DNA from: Gonium pectorale
Taxonomy: Eukaryota > Chlorophyta > Chlorophyceae > Chlamydomonadales > Volvocaceae
Assembly (NCBI GenBank): GCA_001584585.1
Contig: LSYV01000029.1
Span: forward strand, 75,624-139,623
DNA length: 64,000 nt
Reading direction: 5' to 3'
This document shows, in pieces, positions 46,801-60,000 of this stretch (the stretch's first letter is position 1; the number at the start of each line of letters is the position of its first letter). The notes under the pieces are model-generated. The model was not told the DNA's origin and searched no databases. It was given only the letters and a program-made list of their open reading frames with translations. Made by a program: the position numbers and the translations under genes.

Positions 46801-49800
46801 CGGCAAGACGCCCACGCGCCACGCAGATCCCGGCCGCACCGTGGAGTGCTGCGCCAGCGCCTTGACAGCGTGCATTACGCTGTGCCCTACAGTTGGGAGA
46901 GGCCGAGCGCAGCGAGGACGGTGCGTCAGTACAAGGGGTACATGGCTTGTACTTCGTCCTGGATCACAGCTGGGGTCCCGCAATGGCCGGGACATTGGGG
47001 CAGCGCGGCAGCCAGCGGAAGCATACGGTGCGCCTCAGCGCTGACCCTTCTGCCCGCTAAGCCTCGTGCAGCATCGCCACTGTTTGACCGCATACCTTGG
47101 CCGTGCCATTCATAGAAGATGTCCACTGCCTCGTACAACTTCCTGCCCACCAGGTTCTCCGGCGGAAAGCCGAAGATCTGGGGCCGGCCCGTCGCCGAGC
47201 CAGGGTCGCCAACCGTGGGCACAGCCGACTGTTGCTGCATGCCGGCGGTACTGCTCCCGGCGTGTGGCAGGATGCTGGTGGCGTTGATGGACACGATGTG
47301 GCCGTGCTGGTCGGTGGTGATGGACAGGCGCTGCTCGTCTAGAGCCTCCTCGGGTGTGACGCGGTTGACGTGCGCGATGATCCTGGGAAGTTATCAGGGT
47401 CAAAGGCAGGAGCAGCGTCACTGTTGAACAGGATGACGACGTCCACCCAGCAAACATGCGCTGCGGAACGCATGCCACATTGGAGACTATACGAGACAGC
47501 GAGGATGAGCACCAAACAGCATGAAGTCATACTGCCCGGAGCGCGGGAACCACCCACATGTGAACGCCGGAGACCTCGCGGGAGGTGATGACCACTCGCA
47601 CCGGCACGTGAACACCGTTAGACGATACCAGCGAGTGCACCGCACCGGCGCGGCAGCTCGAAGGCGGGGTGCGCGCCCCCATGGGCGCCATTTCGGCATC
47701 CTTGATCCAGCGGTGATGCAAGTAGCCAAACGGTTGGGGCAGCAGTGACCCAATGTCACGGCCGCGCATGTCCTTTGGCTTTGTGCCGATGAGGCTACAG
47801 AGCGCCTGGTTGCAGAAAAGAACGCGGCCGTGGTGGTCGAAGACAATGGTGGGGAAGAGCTCCCCGCGACGGACCATGTTGAGGACCAGCAGGCGCTGCC
47901 CGGCGGTGCCTACGAGCAGGACGTTCAGGACTCAGGTGTCGGCCACGCCCAGGCTGGGCGGGTACAACGCAACCGTTGTAGCGTGACTTCAAGGCGTCAA
48001 AACGTTGTGCGTAGCGGTCGTGCGGCATGCTTCCATACTTTCAGCACGCACCTCCCAGCTCCACGCGCATGGCGATGGGCACATCCTCCGCGTACTTGTG
48101 CTGTAGTAACGTGTCCATCTCCAGCTGCAGGGCAACAACGATGCGGTCCATGTGCGTCAGAGGCTCAGTGCGATTTGGTCCAAATCGCATGTACGGTAAC
48201 GAAGCTCCACGCAGGGCTTGGCACTCCATCCACAATACCTTGATATACAGGGCACCGCATACCCGACACGCCCGGCCAGGACTAAGTTTCATGACCGCCC
48301 GCTGAAAACAGCAGCAGCATGGGTCCCCAAGCTACCTTCAGGGCACCCGAAGCAATGTCCTCATCGGTCGCGCGTGCCGCCTGCTCGATGAACCTACAGC
48401 CGCGGCAGGAAAGAACGGGCACCAGCTCAGGTGGGGACATCATTGGGGCCTTCGAAGCTGCGGTAGCCGTGTTGGCCGGCCCGAGAGGACAAATGGCGGC
48501 CGGCTGCTTACTTGCCAACAGCGTCCGGCTCCGCGCAGATGTTGACGAAGGGCTTCCCAATCAGGTCGTTGGGCGCCCAGCCAGCGTAATCGGTGAACGA
48601 TTGGTCGGCGCACAGCGTCACGCCGTTGGGCATCACCCAGGCCTTGAGCTGGTTGGGGTCGCTCTCCACCTCCTGGAATATAAACCCCGGGCGGCGACAT
48701 GGCAGGGAGCCTGTCATTGGCACTCGGTTGAAGAGTTTACAGGTAGCCTAGGTGCGCGCAGCCGATGTCTCGGCTCTGTTATCCCCGAAGTACCGTGCGG
48801 TCTTTAGCGCGGACAGCTAGGTGCCGACTCCTCCCGCCGCACCTTAAGCAGCCCCATGAAGATCGAGTCCTGCCCGACGCCTTGCGTCTTGGTGACCAGG
48901 ATCTTAATGGGGAACACGTAGCGGTCGTGATGCAGCGCCACCACCTCCCGCAGCGCGTCCAGGATCTTCGCCTTGCCTGCAGAGGTGGCGGGTGCAGGGG
49001 GTATGCCGTAATGTGAGGCAGCCGGCCTGTAGACTGCACGACATCGACGGACTACATCATGGTGTACACCCTTTCAGAAGAGTTATCTGTAGTTTTTGTA
49101 CATGGAGCACATACATGCCGTGCTTGAGGAGCCGTCCTTGTTGTTATATTGGTGCGTTTAGTGGGTCGCTTCTTGCGGCGCCGTTGCCCTGCGCCGAAGC
49201 CCAGTGGGCCTGTCTCCACGAAGCTCACCCGTGGTCACGTAGTTGCGCAAGTAGCCGTTGTGGCGCGCCGAGAAGGGCTGCGGCATGGTGCACGACACAT
49301 TCTTGCCGTCCAGCTCGCCCTTGACGTAACCCAGCATCTTGCTGGCGTGCTTGTTGGCCATTTGAATGATGCCCTGCAAGCAAAAGGCAAGGGACAAACG
49401 GAGAGCAGCATTCAAGGGTGGCACACCGCATGTGGAATCGTGGAAGTGTCACAGAGGTTGTAGTGGTGGGCAGTCAGAATCATCAGCATGTAAGGCTAGG
49501 AAGCACGGGGCTTGTCCGGCCCGCCATTTCCTTGCTCACCATGGCATTGATGGTGATGATGGCCGAGTTGCGCATCGTGAGCCCCTCCTCGCCCGCCAGC
49601 TCGTTTTCCGCATTCTCCAGCGCCTCCTCCTGCTTCTCGGCCTCACTGCACACCGATTGAACCAGCACCAGGGGAGGCAGCGAGAGACACCGTGTGTGTT
49701 ACGGCTACAGACTATCGCATGAATCATCACAAATCGGTACAGTACGTGGGCGCATTTCGATTCATGTGATCAGCGCCCAACCCGGACTAACCTGTAGAAC

Positions 49801-52800
49801 TGCGCCGCCGTCCAGGGGTCGTTCTTAACCGTTTCCAGGAAGTTGGCGTAGCTGCGGAGTAGCCTCACCGCCTGGGATGCGCAGAAAGCAAGCAGGGCGT
49901 TAGAACACAAAACCGTCACAAATATGTAGAATTCATAGGGTTACGTGTGAGCCATCCGGCGTTCACCGCCCGCGCCTTCACACCTTGGGGTACCGCTCCA
50001 GAGCGACTTTGTAGGTGCGGTCCGCTAGCCGCTCCATCTGCTCGATCTTTCGGAACGCCGAAGTCAGCGAGTTGAGGTTGACAGCGTCCCGGAGCAGCAG
50101 GCGCCAGAACTCGCGCATGGCAGCCAGTGCGGCCTTGTGGTAGGACTGGATCAGCCTGATGGCGGAGCGAGCAAACACATCAGGTGGGGAGGTGACGTAC
50201 GGTTCAGTCCTATGGCTTTACCATGGCTTCACCACCGTGCTTGTGAGCACGCATCCACCATACAAATACGGTATAGAATTAACTTTGGAGTACGCACTGT
50301 GAGGAGGCAACAGGAGCCCTACACACGCGCGATGCATGCTGGCAGAGCACGTAGCGGGCGAGTCATGTCCGGTTCGGGCCTCGAGCACCGCGCTCCAACA
50401 CCCCGGGGCTTGCGCTGCCCTGCACCACAGCGCACAAGCCTTACCGCCAATTGCGCTGAAACTCCACATACGATACCAGGTCGGCCGCACTCTCGCCACT
50501 GCTGCTGACAGCCGCCTTCTGCTTGTGCTCTTGCTCGCGGGTGAAAATGGAGAAGCGGTATGACAGGTTCAGGGGCATGTGGCGCGCCTCCTCAAGCTGT
50601 GCCCAGCCGCCCTGTGTTGTTGGCAAGAGTGCAGTACTGGAGGTCAATATCTTCAACGTTGCGCAACATCGAAACCTTCGTCCTTGTCCGCCCGGGCCGT
50701 ATATAAGATATTATCGCACACCCCGCCCAACACGGGCGGAGTAATAGTTAATAGGATAACACAAGGCACCGATGCGTCCGTAAGCAAGCAGCAAGTCACC
50801 GACCAATAATCATTGCACATGGCCCCTGCGTGCTCACAGGCAGCCATATGGACCCCCACCTGAAGCTGCTGCCGGCAATCGATGAGCAGGTTGGCGTACA
50901 CGATGTGCAGATAAGGAGATCTGTGCATAGCACGCAAGGTACGGCGTTGGAACATTTGGGATCAGCGGCCATTACCGGTATGGCGGAAGCGACCCAGCTC
51001 TGCGCCGTATTCATTCGGCACATGGCACAACATGCGCAGAAGGGCCTCACCAGGCCGCCCACCGCGGCATGTACCCAATAGACGTTCATACACGCCATGC
51101 AGTCAATAATCCCCAAAGCCCAGCCCCATGCCCGCACCCGCGAAGCCCTCTCACTTAGGAAATTGCTGGATGCCGGCCCGCAAGATCACCTCTGCCAGGT
51201 CCACGCACTGCTGGTCCAGATTTCCGTCCTCATCCCATACGCGGGCGATGCGGGAGCAGATCTCCACGTCCTTGTCGTCCCCGAAGCGGTGGATGCGCTT
51301 CGAGTACAGCGTGGGGTCCAGCTGAAGCCGCTGCGGGACCCAACACGAGAGATAATTATGGTATTGTTACGTGTGCATCGGCTCTCGTGAAGCCGTAACT
51401 GATATCACCCGGCGGAGCATAACGTTTGAGCGGACAGCTGGACGAACGGAGAGGTCAGGATTAACGTGGGAGGAGCGCGCGTAGCGTGCTCCTCTGGCGA
51501 AACGCCAGGCGGCGCTGCTCCACGCAGGACAGCGATCACTCGGCGTGCATTGCTGGGAGGGCAGATGTCTAGTTCCACACATACGCACAAGTCCGGTGCC
51601 GACGCAGACACTGACACACCTGGAACTTCAGAGCGATCCGGAAGAAGTACAGGAGTCGTATGCCGCCCGCAAGACCCGCCAAGATGAAGACGGCAGGCAC
51701 GCCATACGCCATGGACTGAGGGAGACGGCAAGAAGGATCCAATAACGGGGGTTTCCATATCAGGGCAGCGCACAGCGTCTAGTTACGAAACTTTCAGAAG
51801 CCTTCAACACGTTGCCACACTCGCGTGGCCCTTGTTCTATACGACAGTTGCGGATGCCCTAATAACAGCCATCGCGGCACACCTTCACAAGCAGCAAGGC
51901 GGTGCAAGCTTCCACACCACACCCGACCCTTTCGCATGAATGCGAAACCATCTTCCCTGTCCAGCCCCAGCAAGACCGTGCTTGCTCGGCGCCCGGCCAG
52001 CTTACGTCTGTGATGATCTTGGCCACCTCAATGTTCTCCGTCTGCCACTGGATGAAGCCCATGCTACCCTTTTTGACGATGTGTGATTTTACCGCAAACA
52101 CCAGCACGCACAGGTGGCAGCCCACCCAGGCGTGCACGGCAAAGAAACACAGCCGGAAGCTGTTCATCCAGGTAGTGTAGTACGGCAGCTGCGCGGGAGG
52201 CGAAGGACGAGAGGGTAAGACGCAGAAACGCGTCCGTCTCCAGCCTGTTAATGAGCAGGCTCCAAACTAAGACCTTCTAGGGTTGAGTGGCCTGGTGGGC
52301 AGGTGGTGGGGCGCCCATCTTTACCCCCCCCCACCCACACACACACACATCCCTTGATGAAGGTGGTGTCTGGGCTCAGGTTGCCGTGCCAAAATGGCCA
52401 GACAGGTGGCGGCAGGGGGCACTGTGCCCCGCGACCGCAGGTGCCACCGGCGGGGGTCTGGGCAGGGGGCCCATTTAGTGAGCGAGCTATTCCAGAATGC
52501 GAAGCTGTATCCGGGCCGTCCCAAAAATACAGAACCTGACAAGCTTCGCCCACCTGCTTCAAGTGGTAGTAAAAGGTGGCCAGCGTGCACAGTGCAAACG
52601 CGACACCCTGGACGCGCGGGAAGTCCCACAGCAGGATGTCCACAACAGTGATGACCGTTTTGGCCAGCTGAGCTTTGAGCTCACACATGCTGTGCGGCGC
52701 AGCCAGCAGGCTCTTTGACATGGGTTGCAGCTCGTGGTCGGCAATCACCTGCAGCACAGGCGATGGGGCCCCAATAGCGGACAAGTGAGGCAGACGAGGA

Positions 52801-54374
52801 GCCCACGAGGCGCGGTCTGCGCTTGAGCGGCAGCCCTGTGACCAACGTGCAGCAATTCAACATGTCACCGTCTGTGCTGGTGAGGGTGCGCTCAGGCCGG
52901 TGTCACATCCAGGCATCCACCAAACCAAAAAACGCAGTCGACCAAAAGCAACTCGTTCCCAAGGATTTCTGGTATAGTGGCGGCAACCCAGCTTCCCAAG
53001 CAGCTGCCACCAGCCCGGTGCTGCGCTCCCTGGGCGACATCTCCGTCGTGGGAAACCAGAGCTGGCACATTGCTCTGCTGCTGGCAACCCACCAGCAGAA
53101 GCGCCGCCACCGCGAATGTGAAGCAGCTCATGAAGGCCACCACCACGTGCACCAGATGAGGCATGGTCAGGCACTCTGCGGAAAGGTGATAGAGACAGAA
53201 AGGGCAAGGGTATATTACTCGCTGCTGAAAGCCTGCATTATACTGGTGTAAGCGCCAGTACCCCAGCTGAACAACTAGTCTACGTTCAGGATAGCATGAT
53301 GTAAAGCCAGATGGAACCGTGCGCATTCACCTCCCCACACACCGCCCGTACTCGAGTGCCGTGCCCGCCCTCCAGTTCCCAAGCCTCCGCCTGGCGCAAG
53401 GCGCCACCTCCGGGTCCCAAGACTTCGCAGGCCGGTCCCTTTAGGATGGAAAAAACCACTTACGGACGTGCCAAATGTGCTGTTTCCAGACGCCGTGGTC
53501 CGGGGCACATTCCAGAATGACCAGATAGATGTTCAGGGCTGCGATGTAGAACATACCAAAGAACAGGCTGGCCACAACACGGACAAACTTGATCGGCCAT
53601 AGAAAGGGAAAGGAGTCGTTCTTAAAGCACCAAGCCACCCAGACGCAGATAATGACCGAGACGTAGAGCATGGCTGACAGGATGTAGAACACGACCACGT
53701 AAAACTTGTAACCCGCCGCTGCAAGGGGCTTGTGTATTTCAAGCATCCATAGGAATTTGAACAACCTGCGGTGTGCAGGCATACAGCCGCGGGTGTGGGT
53801 TTGAGGCCCGGGGAGCTGCAGCACGCCGTCTTGCGCCGCTGGCGCCGGAAGCGAGGGTGAAAGGTGACACTCACGGGTTGTGCGGGTCCACGGCCCACGG
53901 GTACTCCAGGTTCAGCATAATGGCCAAAATGAGGAAGAAGTCCACCACCACCGTGAGGACAGCGATTTTCCAGCTGTCGCTGTACTTCTCCTTGGCAAGG
54001 GTAAACAGCACCTGCGGGGTTCACACGGCATGGCACATGGGTATCACCCTCGTGCCGGACCCTCTGGCCCCCGAATCCACCTTTCAGCATGCGGCTTACG
54101 AGTGCCGCCGCCAACACCCTCTTCACCCGTCAACCGCGGTCCCCGTCCAAGCTGAGTGGTCCGACTCACCCCGAAGAGCGCTGTAAGGAGTGCATTGTTG
54201 GCGTTCTGGTTCTCCACGGACTCGCCATTTTTCTGAGCATCCTTCACAATCCTGGTTCGAGTCCACGCAGCACTCTGTTGGAAAAGGAGATGTATAACTA
54301 AGGCTTCCGGCAGCCTACTTGGTGGCTGAAGACTTCCCACTGCCCACGCTCCCCAAGCTGCTCTGACGCTCCAT
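34839..54374 (-). CDS. Tiny macrocysts (TmcB)-like multi-PAS membrane protein, ~45 exons
   Basis: About 3,400 aa. Order: N-terminal multi-pass region (aa ~50-420; start ATG 54374), conserved cytosolic TMC segment (RIHRFGDDKDVEICSRIARVW, YANLLIDC), PAS-like domains at ~615-735, 735-830, 840-945, 960-1040 and 1160-1230, a Lys/Ala-rich linker, a His-rich then acidic module (exon 42776-41985), C-terminal membrane segments, and a ~730-aa Ser/Pro/Ala tail ending at 34839. Exons in phase: 54374-54319, 54272-54170, 54011-53875, 53765-53464, 53175-53093, 52748-52554, 52188-52006, 51715-51620, 51330-51155, 50920-50860, 50611-50445, 50155-49984, 49871-49792, 49645-49540, 49373-49229, 48976-48843, 48672-48512, 48393-48336, 48124-48052, 47909-47558, 47382-47096, 46886-46707, (~46.57-46.41 kb), 46145-46034, 45860-45687, 45458-45355, 45124-44596, 44262-43841, 43557-43381, 43115-42981, 42776-41985, 41751-41610, 41340-41115, 40850-40776, (~40.61-40.48 kb), 40308-40187, 40023-39867, 39722-39457, 39247-39111, 38904-38700, 38625-38284, 38121-38021, 37841-37655, 37317-37171, 37039-34839. 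Three junctions are imperfect. Dictyostelium TmcB acts in macrocyst development; the algal role is unknown, probably sensory. Confidence 0.88.
35321..35599 (-). repeat. 144-bp tandem repeat encoding a 48-aa duplication
   Basis: Two nearly identical 144-bp units, offset from 35341 to 35485, lie in the last exon of the TMC-like gene. They duplicate a 48-residue Ser/Arg/Pro segment (SPVRASTPSRLGTPQPVLVA...) in frame. Confidence 0.92.
41985..42776 (-). other. His-rich and acidic module of the TMC-like protein
   Basis: A single 264-codon exon. The first third is a His-Gly/His-Ser-Asp run (HGHGHGHDPSHDTSHHGHG and onward), with roughly half of ~50 residues being His or Asp. It is followed by a dense Glu/Asp stretch (EEEAEEEDEEEDENEEEE) and then a mixed charged segment with more HAHSHAATHATSHYE. 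Flanking exons join in phase 0. Metal or proton binding is a plausible inference from composition only. Confidence 0.8.
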
Positions 54375-57051
54375 CCTGTCCGCCTTGCCGTCCTGTCAAG
54401 AAGGTCGCCGTGTCAAGCAGGTCGCGTGCTCGCCATATCGGCACCAAGAGACCCTGGTATTAGCCTAAAATTATGCATTCACATCCGGAGCAGTCAAAGC
54501 GGGTTCAGTAGTTGCGAAAAAGCGACGAAGGGCACAACAGCAAAGGGTCAGTCCTGTGTCCCATACTTTGCGTATCGTGTATAGAATCAATTAGATGGAG
54601 CATGGTTGCCGTTGTTGCAGAGGCGCCGGACACCAAGTACAGGTGTACTTCACCTCGGTCGGAGGCGCTTGACCTGCGTCGGACGTGGGCGGGGATGTGA
54701 TGCAAATATACGCTCCTGAAATGAGGGAGTAACGGACTTGGTTTTGCCCCAAGTCATCTCGCACGCACACGCACGAAAACACATGTCCCCCCGTTAGGAC
54801 GGAGGCACATGAGCACTTTCGCCCCCAGTCGCCATAGTCAAGTACATGCATCTTTCATTTCATCGCAATCACCGCTTTGCACAATAATGTCTGCTTGCCC
54901 TCGGTTAATCATGGCATGAGGGACAGCCGAATGGAAACGGCATGCGCTAGGGAACCATTCGGACCATCCTGGCTGCAGTTGCCGTGGCAAGGTGACACTC
55001 ATTACGTCGCTTAATGTAAACGTGTGCCCTTCGATGGCCTTTGCCTCTTAGGGTCCCGTCCGATTGCACATCCTTGGATTGCACAGAGAGAGACAAAACC
55101 CATCTGTGTAATACAGCCGAATGTGAACAGCGGCAAAGGCTCTACGGACATGCACACCCTGAGCACGCCGTTGTTCCCTACGCACTCGACGGCGTCACGT
55201 TACCGGTAGGGCCGGTAAGCACAAGACAATGCAGGAACGGGCCGACGGGCCCTCCCGCTCACAGGAAGGCCATCACAGTACCAAGCCCTCACCAGGCAGT
55301 ATCTTGGTGCTCTCTCATTGCAGCGTTTCAATTTTGTAGCATGCACGCGGCGGGCCTAGCTGGACGCTCGTCTTCTGAGCAGAAACAGCATCATGCCCTT
55401 GCAAGTGCTGTGCAGCCCCTTGGCGGTTGGCGTAGAAATGAGCGGGCAGTGGCACACCATGCCGTTGCATGCACACACCTGCACGGACGCCTGGATATGC
55501 GCACTTGCTACCCCCGCAGTTTGTTACTGTGGTTTAGATGCCTTTCACTGCTTTGTGCGGCTGTGCGCTGGCGGTATGTTGTGCTGGTCTTGAGCGCCCA
55601 TTGCAAATACTACTAGATTGAAATGGCTGCACCTTTTTACAGACATTATGCACCGCAAACGGTGCAATAGCGGCACTCGTAGTGAAGTTGATGGGCTGCA
55701 GGGCGGACTGTTGCAACGAACCCCTGGCCACAGCCTGCAGGTGGGGTAGCCCCGCTGCCGGCTGGGATTGAGGGATTGTGACTTGGCTGACTCAAGGGAG
55801 ATGGGGGTGATTACGCACGCAAAATCACTGGAATAGTATGGGGAACTGGCTGTGCATATGGGATTGGTCTACCCGGCCCTGCCGCAAGAGTATCCCCGGG
55901 TCCGGATTGCCTGAACGCGCCTTGCTGACTTAACCGTTGTGCAGCACTGTCGTACTGTACGCTTGCCGTGACATGGCTGATCCGGCTTGGCGCCTTGGAA
56001 AAAGAGGGGCGAGGGGGCAGGCAACACAATGGCCCAACTAACTGGCGTACGGAGCGATACACTACCTGAGCATTACCCGGCGGTAGATACCAAGCGAGTG
56101 TTACACAAAGGCAGACTGCGTGCTGATGACGCTGGCGCTAAACACCGTAACAACTAAGAGCGCCTCCGGATGGGCAGACCAGTCGATGGATTGTGGCTCT
56201 GATACCGATACTCCGTGGGAAACGCAGTGATAGTCGCGAAGCTAAGACTCTAGCAGCAACAGCAACGCCCGGACCTGCGGCACTACGCTCGAGGGCAAGG
56301 CGGGTCAGGAGTGAGCAGGACGCGCCCCACCGTCCCAGAGGAAGCAGCTTATCAGACCGCAGCAGTGCCCAGCGACATCAAGGCTCTATGCGTACCTAGG
56401 CGCATGACACATTAAGTATGGCGGGCCGAGCTGACGGGACCTTGGAGCGGGGATGCCGGGGATGCCGGGGAAGCTCTCAGGAGCGCGTGCAGACGGCACG
56501 GGGGGGAGGGTAACAGCGCTGTGCCCCCAAAAGACGACGCGTCATCATGTCGATGAAGGCATGTACAATGGACTATGGGCATGTTGCTGCTCCGGGAGTC
56601 GTGGAGATAGTAATCGTATGACTAACAGCGTGGACGGGACCCCATGCGAAGGAGCGTGCGGTTCCAGCGGCGGATGATCCGGGCGCACCGGGGCAACTTG
56701 TGGCGGGTGCCAGGTATGAAGGTGGCCGGGCACTACCGACCCGTGGGCGTGGGCTATGCCGAAGTCCACTGGACGCAATGCACAATACTGTATAAAGATC
56801 ACCCCGTCGATTATAAGGCGGATTAATCCTTTCTACCAAGTGCCGTCTCTTCGCGCGGGTGCCGCATAGTGTAATGCATTGCGGTGCCCCATTCCAAAGT
56901 GACAGAGTCGTTTTGCTATTAGATTCAAACCTTGCATAGCCTAGTACTAGTATTGCATCAATTCAGTGTTCCATCCAAACCCAACCTTCCGATCTAGCTT
57001 TGCCTTGTCTTCTCGGAACGCTTCTCCCTAGATCTCTGCTGAACCGGCACA
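54375..57051. other. Intergenic between divergent genes
   Basis: No gene recognised in about 2.7 kb. It should contain the promoters of the minus-strand TMC-like gene and the plus-strand RPN8 gene. No TATA box or operator can be called with confidence; short ORFs on both strands lack any family resemblance. Confidence 0.55.
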
Positions 57052-60000
57052 ATGCCGGCAGGTCCAGAGAAAGTAGTTCTGCACCCCCTAGTCCTGTTGT
57101 CGGTAGTCGACCATTACAACCGTGTCGCCAAGGACACGAAGAAGCGCGTAGTGGGCGTGCTGCTTGGAGAGCTATACAAGGGGACAGTCGATGTGACGAA
57201 CAGCTTTGCGCTGCCGTTCGAGGAGGACGACCATGACCCCAGCATCTGGTTCCTGGACCACTCATACCTGGAGCAGATGTACAAGATGTTTAAAAAGGTC
57301 AACGGTGCGTCGGGGTTGGGTGCCATTGCCGACTACAAGCGCGCTGGCCCTCAAACCGGCCTCCCGCGCGTGTCCCCCGCAGCCCGGGAAAAGGTCGTGG
57401 GCTGGTACAGCACGGGACCCAAGCTCCGCGAGGCGGATCTAGACATCAACGAGCTCATACGCCAGTTCTGCGATAACCCCGTGCTGGTGATCTGCGAAGT
57501 TCAGGTGCTTACAGGGAAGGGGAGGTGCCAAGTGGCGTGACACAGTTTCGGCGTACCCCGGCGCCTTGACATGGGACGCTCCTTGCTGCTGAGGACAATC
57601 CGGGGATTACGCATGTATGGATCCAGGGGACAGAGCGAAGTAAACGGGTCTCACTAGCCAGGTCCCGAGCCAGGTGGGGTCCTCTAACAACACCCCACAG
57701 CCAACTGCAACGACGTGTTTTCTTTTCGCCTTGTGCCACAGCCCAAGGAGGTGGGCCTGCCGTTCACTGCCTACTACTCGGTGGACGAGGTGCGCACGGA
57801 CGGCACGGAGAAGGCCAAGAAGGTAGGCGGCGTGAAATGGCACGGGGCGCAATGGATGCTACGGTACAGCGCTATGAGTGCTGGGAGTCGGGGCCACAAC
57901 GCCACAAGGCGTCCGTATGCGGGAGCGTGGGAAGGCAATATATTTTTGCATTCTAGACGAGGGGCAAGCACGGGAGGCATAGGGGTCATTGTTTGCCGTC
58001 GCCTGGTGTACCGTGGTGGGTACGACATGCGTGCTCCCAGGTGGAGCTGACCAGACGTGACGCCACGAGCGCGCATCCTCACCAAGTGTGCCTAACGCAC
58101 GTCTGTGCGCGCACTGCCCGCGCTGCGCCGACCTACACGATTCCAGCCGTCTTTGCCCTCATTTGTTGAGGGGGTTCGCCTTGCACACCTCGACCGAACC
58201 CCAGGTATTTAACAGCCTGCCTACGGAGGTTGGCCAGACGGAGGCGGAGGAGATCGGTGAGCTGCGGGACCAGGGTACCGTGCATTACTCCAGGGGCGTT
58301 GCGCCCCCATTATTGTCCTGCTGGCAGTACCTTGGCCGGCCGCGGCTTTGGGCCGGCCGGCGCCTGCGGGATCGCGAATGCCAGTGTGGGGGGATGTGCG
58401 CTCATAGCGAGCAGGCTTACCAATGGCTGGCTATGGCGCAGCTGCAATTAGTATCCTGGCCAAAGCTGGCCTATACGGCTGGGCTGCACTTGAACTCCGG
58501 ATGAGTAACCGCTCATGACCACTGTTATGCTGCGGGGTTATGCTGCGCGGTTATGCAGCAAACGCAAAGCAGGGCTTTCATTAGGGTTCTTGGGACCCCG
58601 GTAAGCGCCCGGCATGCCCGGCACTGAGGACCCATCGAAAGGCCTTAGCATACGAAGCCATGTTGGACATGGTTGACACGCCGCTGAGCGCTTACCACGA
58701 GAACGGTGAAGGCGGGCGGCAGGAGGTCTTTCCAAAAGCTGCGGGCCGGCCCTGCCGCCGGGTGTCAATTCGTGTCGTCATGAACACAGGCAAGAAGCTC
58801 GTCTGCAAACATAGCTCCTCGGTGACCTCTCCCATCAGGAGTGGAGCACCTGCTGCGCGACGTCAAGGACGCCACCCTGTCCAGCCTAGCGGGTGACGTC
58901 TCCTCCAAGCTGCTGGCGCTGAAGGGGCTGCAGGTGGGTGGGTGGGAGTAGAGTTGGGAAACAGTTCGCAACGCGAAGCGCTGAATGGGTGATGGGGCGC
59001 AGATCTGGGCCCGAACTGAGGGGTGAGGCTGCGGCTTGGTTGGGGCTTGCCGCTCACCTGCTGGGGCAAAAAGGCGTCGGGCTAGAGAGGGCATGACCAT
59101 AAGCATCAGCTCTCCTGTGCCCCGCGGGAGCTCTGATTGGGCAAGTATGGGCCTATCCAGCGGTGGACGCGCCTTATGGATGCGGGGTTTAAACCGCCAG
59201 GGGGAAGCGGGAGGGTGGTGACGCGTCCGGGTCGCCACGGGGCGCCGTCGGGTGGGCGTGAAGCTGCCGGGCGGGCACGAGTGTTCCTTCAGGTTTGGCT
59301 TTGATTGCCAACTGCGGTATGCATTTGCTGCGCCGTCGACCTGCAATTCAACAGCCACAGTTTGCAAAAGCGTTGTTGTTGTTGCACTCTCGGCTTACAT
59401 GCCCCCAGCTTCCCGCCAACCTCCCCATCCTGCCCTTCCCTTGTCTCCGCCCCGCACCCGGTCCCTCTTGCCAGTCTCGGCTGGAGGAGATCTCCGAGTA
59501 CATGGGGCTTGTGCTGGAGGGCAAGCTGCCTGTTAACCACGACATCGTCAATTACGTGCAGGTGGGTGGGGAGCTCAGGCAGGATGACGCGATACACCTG
59601 CCTCAGCTGGGTTGGGAATAGATATAGCTGTGTGCTGGCCTTGAGACGGCCTCTTCAAACCCTTGTTGGGCCGCGTAGTTCGGCCGCCTGGCAACTGCAT
59701 GCGGGATGTATGCTGCCATTGCATGGAGTGGTGGCTGCGTGCTTGCCATCGGTGTGCCACTGGGGACATTGACAGCCGGGCCTGCACTTCCCCGGCAGGT
59801 CCGGAGGTGCTCCGGCTCGCCCGTAGTCATGATCCGCCAGGATTGACGGTGGTTTTGCTCCCTGTCGCCTGTCCGTCTTGCGGCTTGGTCCCCGACCTGC
59901 AGGAGATCTTCAACCTGCTGCCCAACATGAACGTGGAGGCGCTCTCCAAGTCGCTGGCTGGTGAGTTTGGCTGTAGTGAGCTTGATGGCTGGCAGGGGCA

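Noticed and set aside
57052..57540. RPN8 as an active deubiquitinase
   Set aside because: The MPN core has YSTGP where JAMM enzymes have the metal-binding His-x-His; RPN8 is the known inactive partner.
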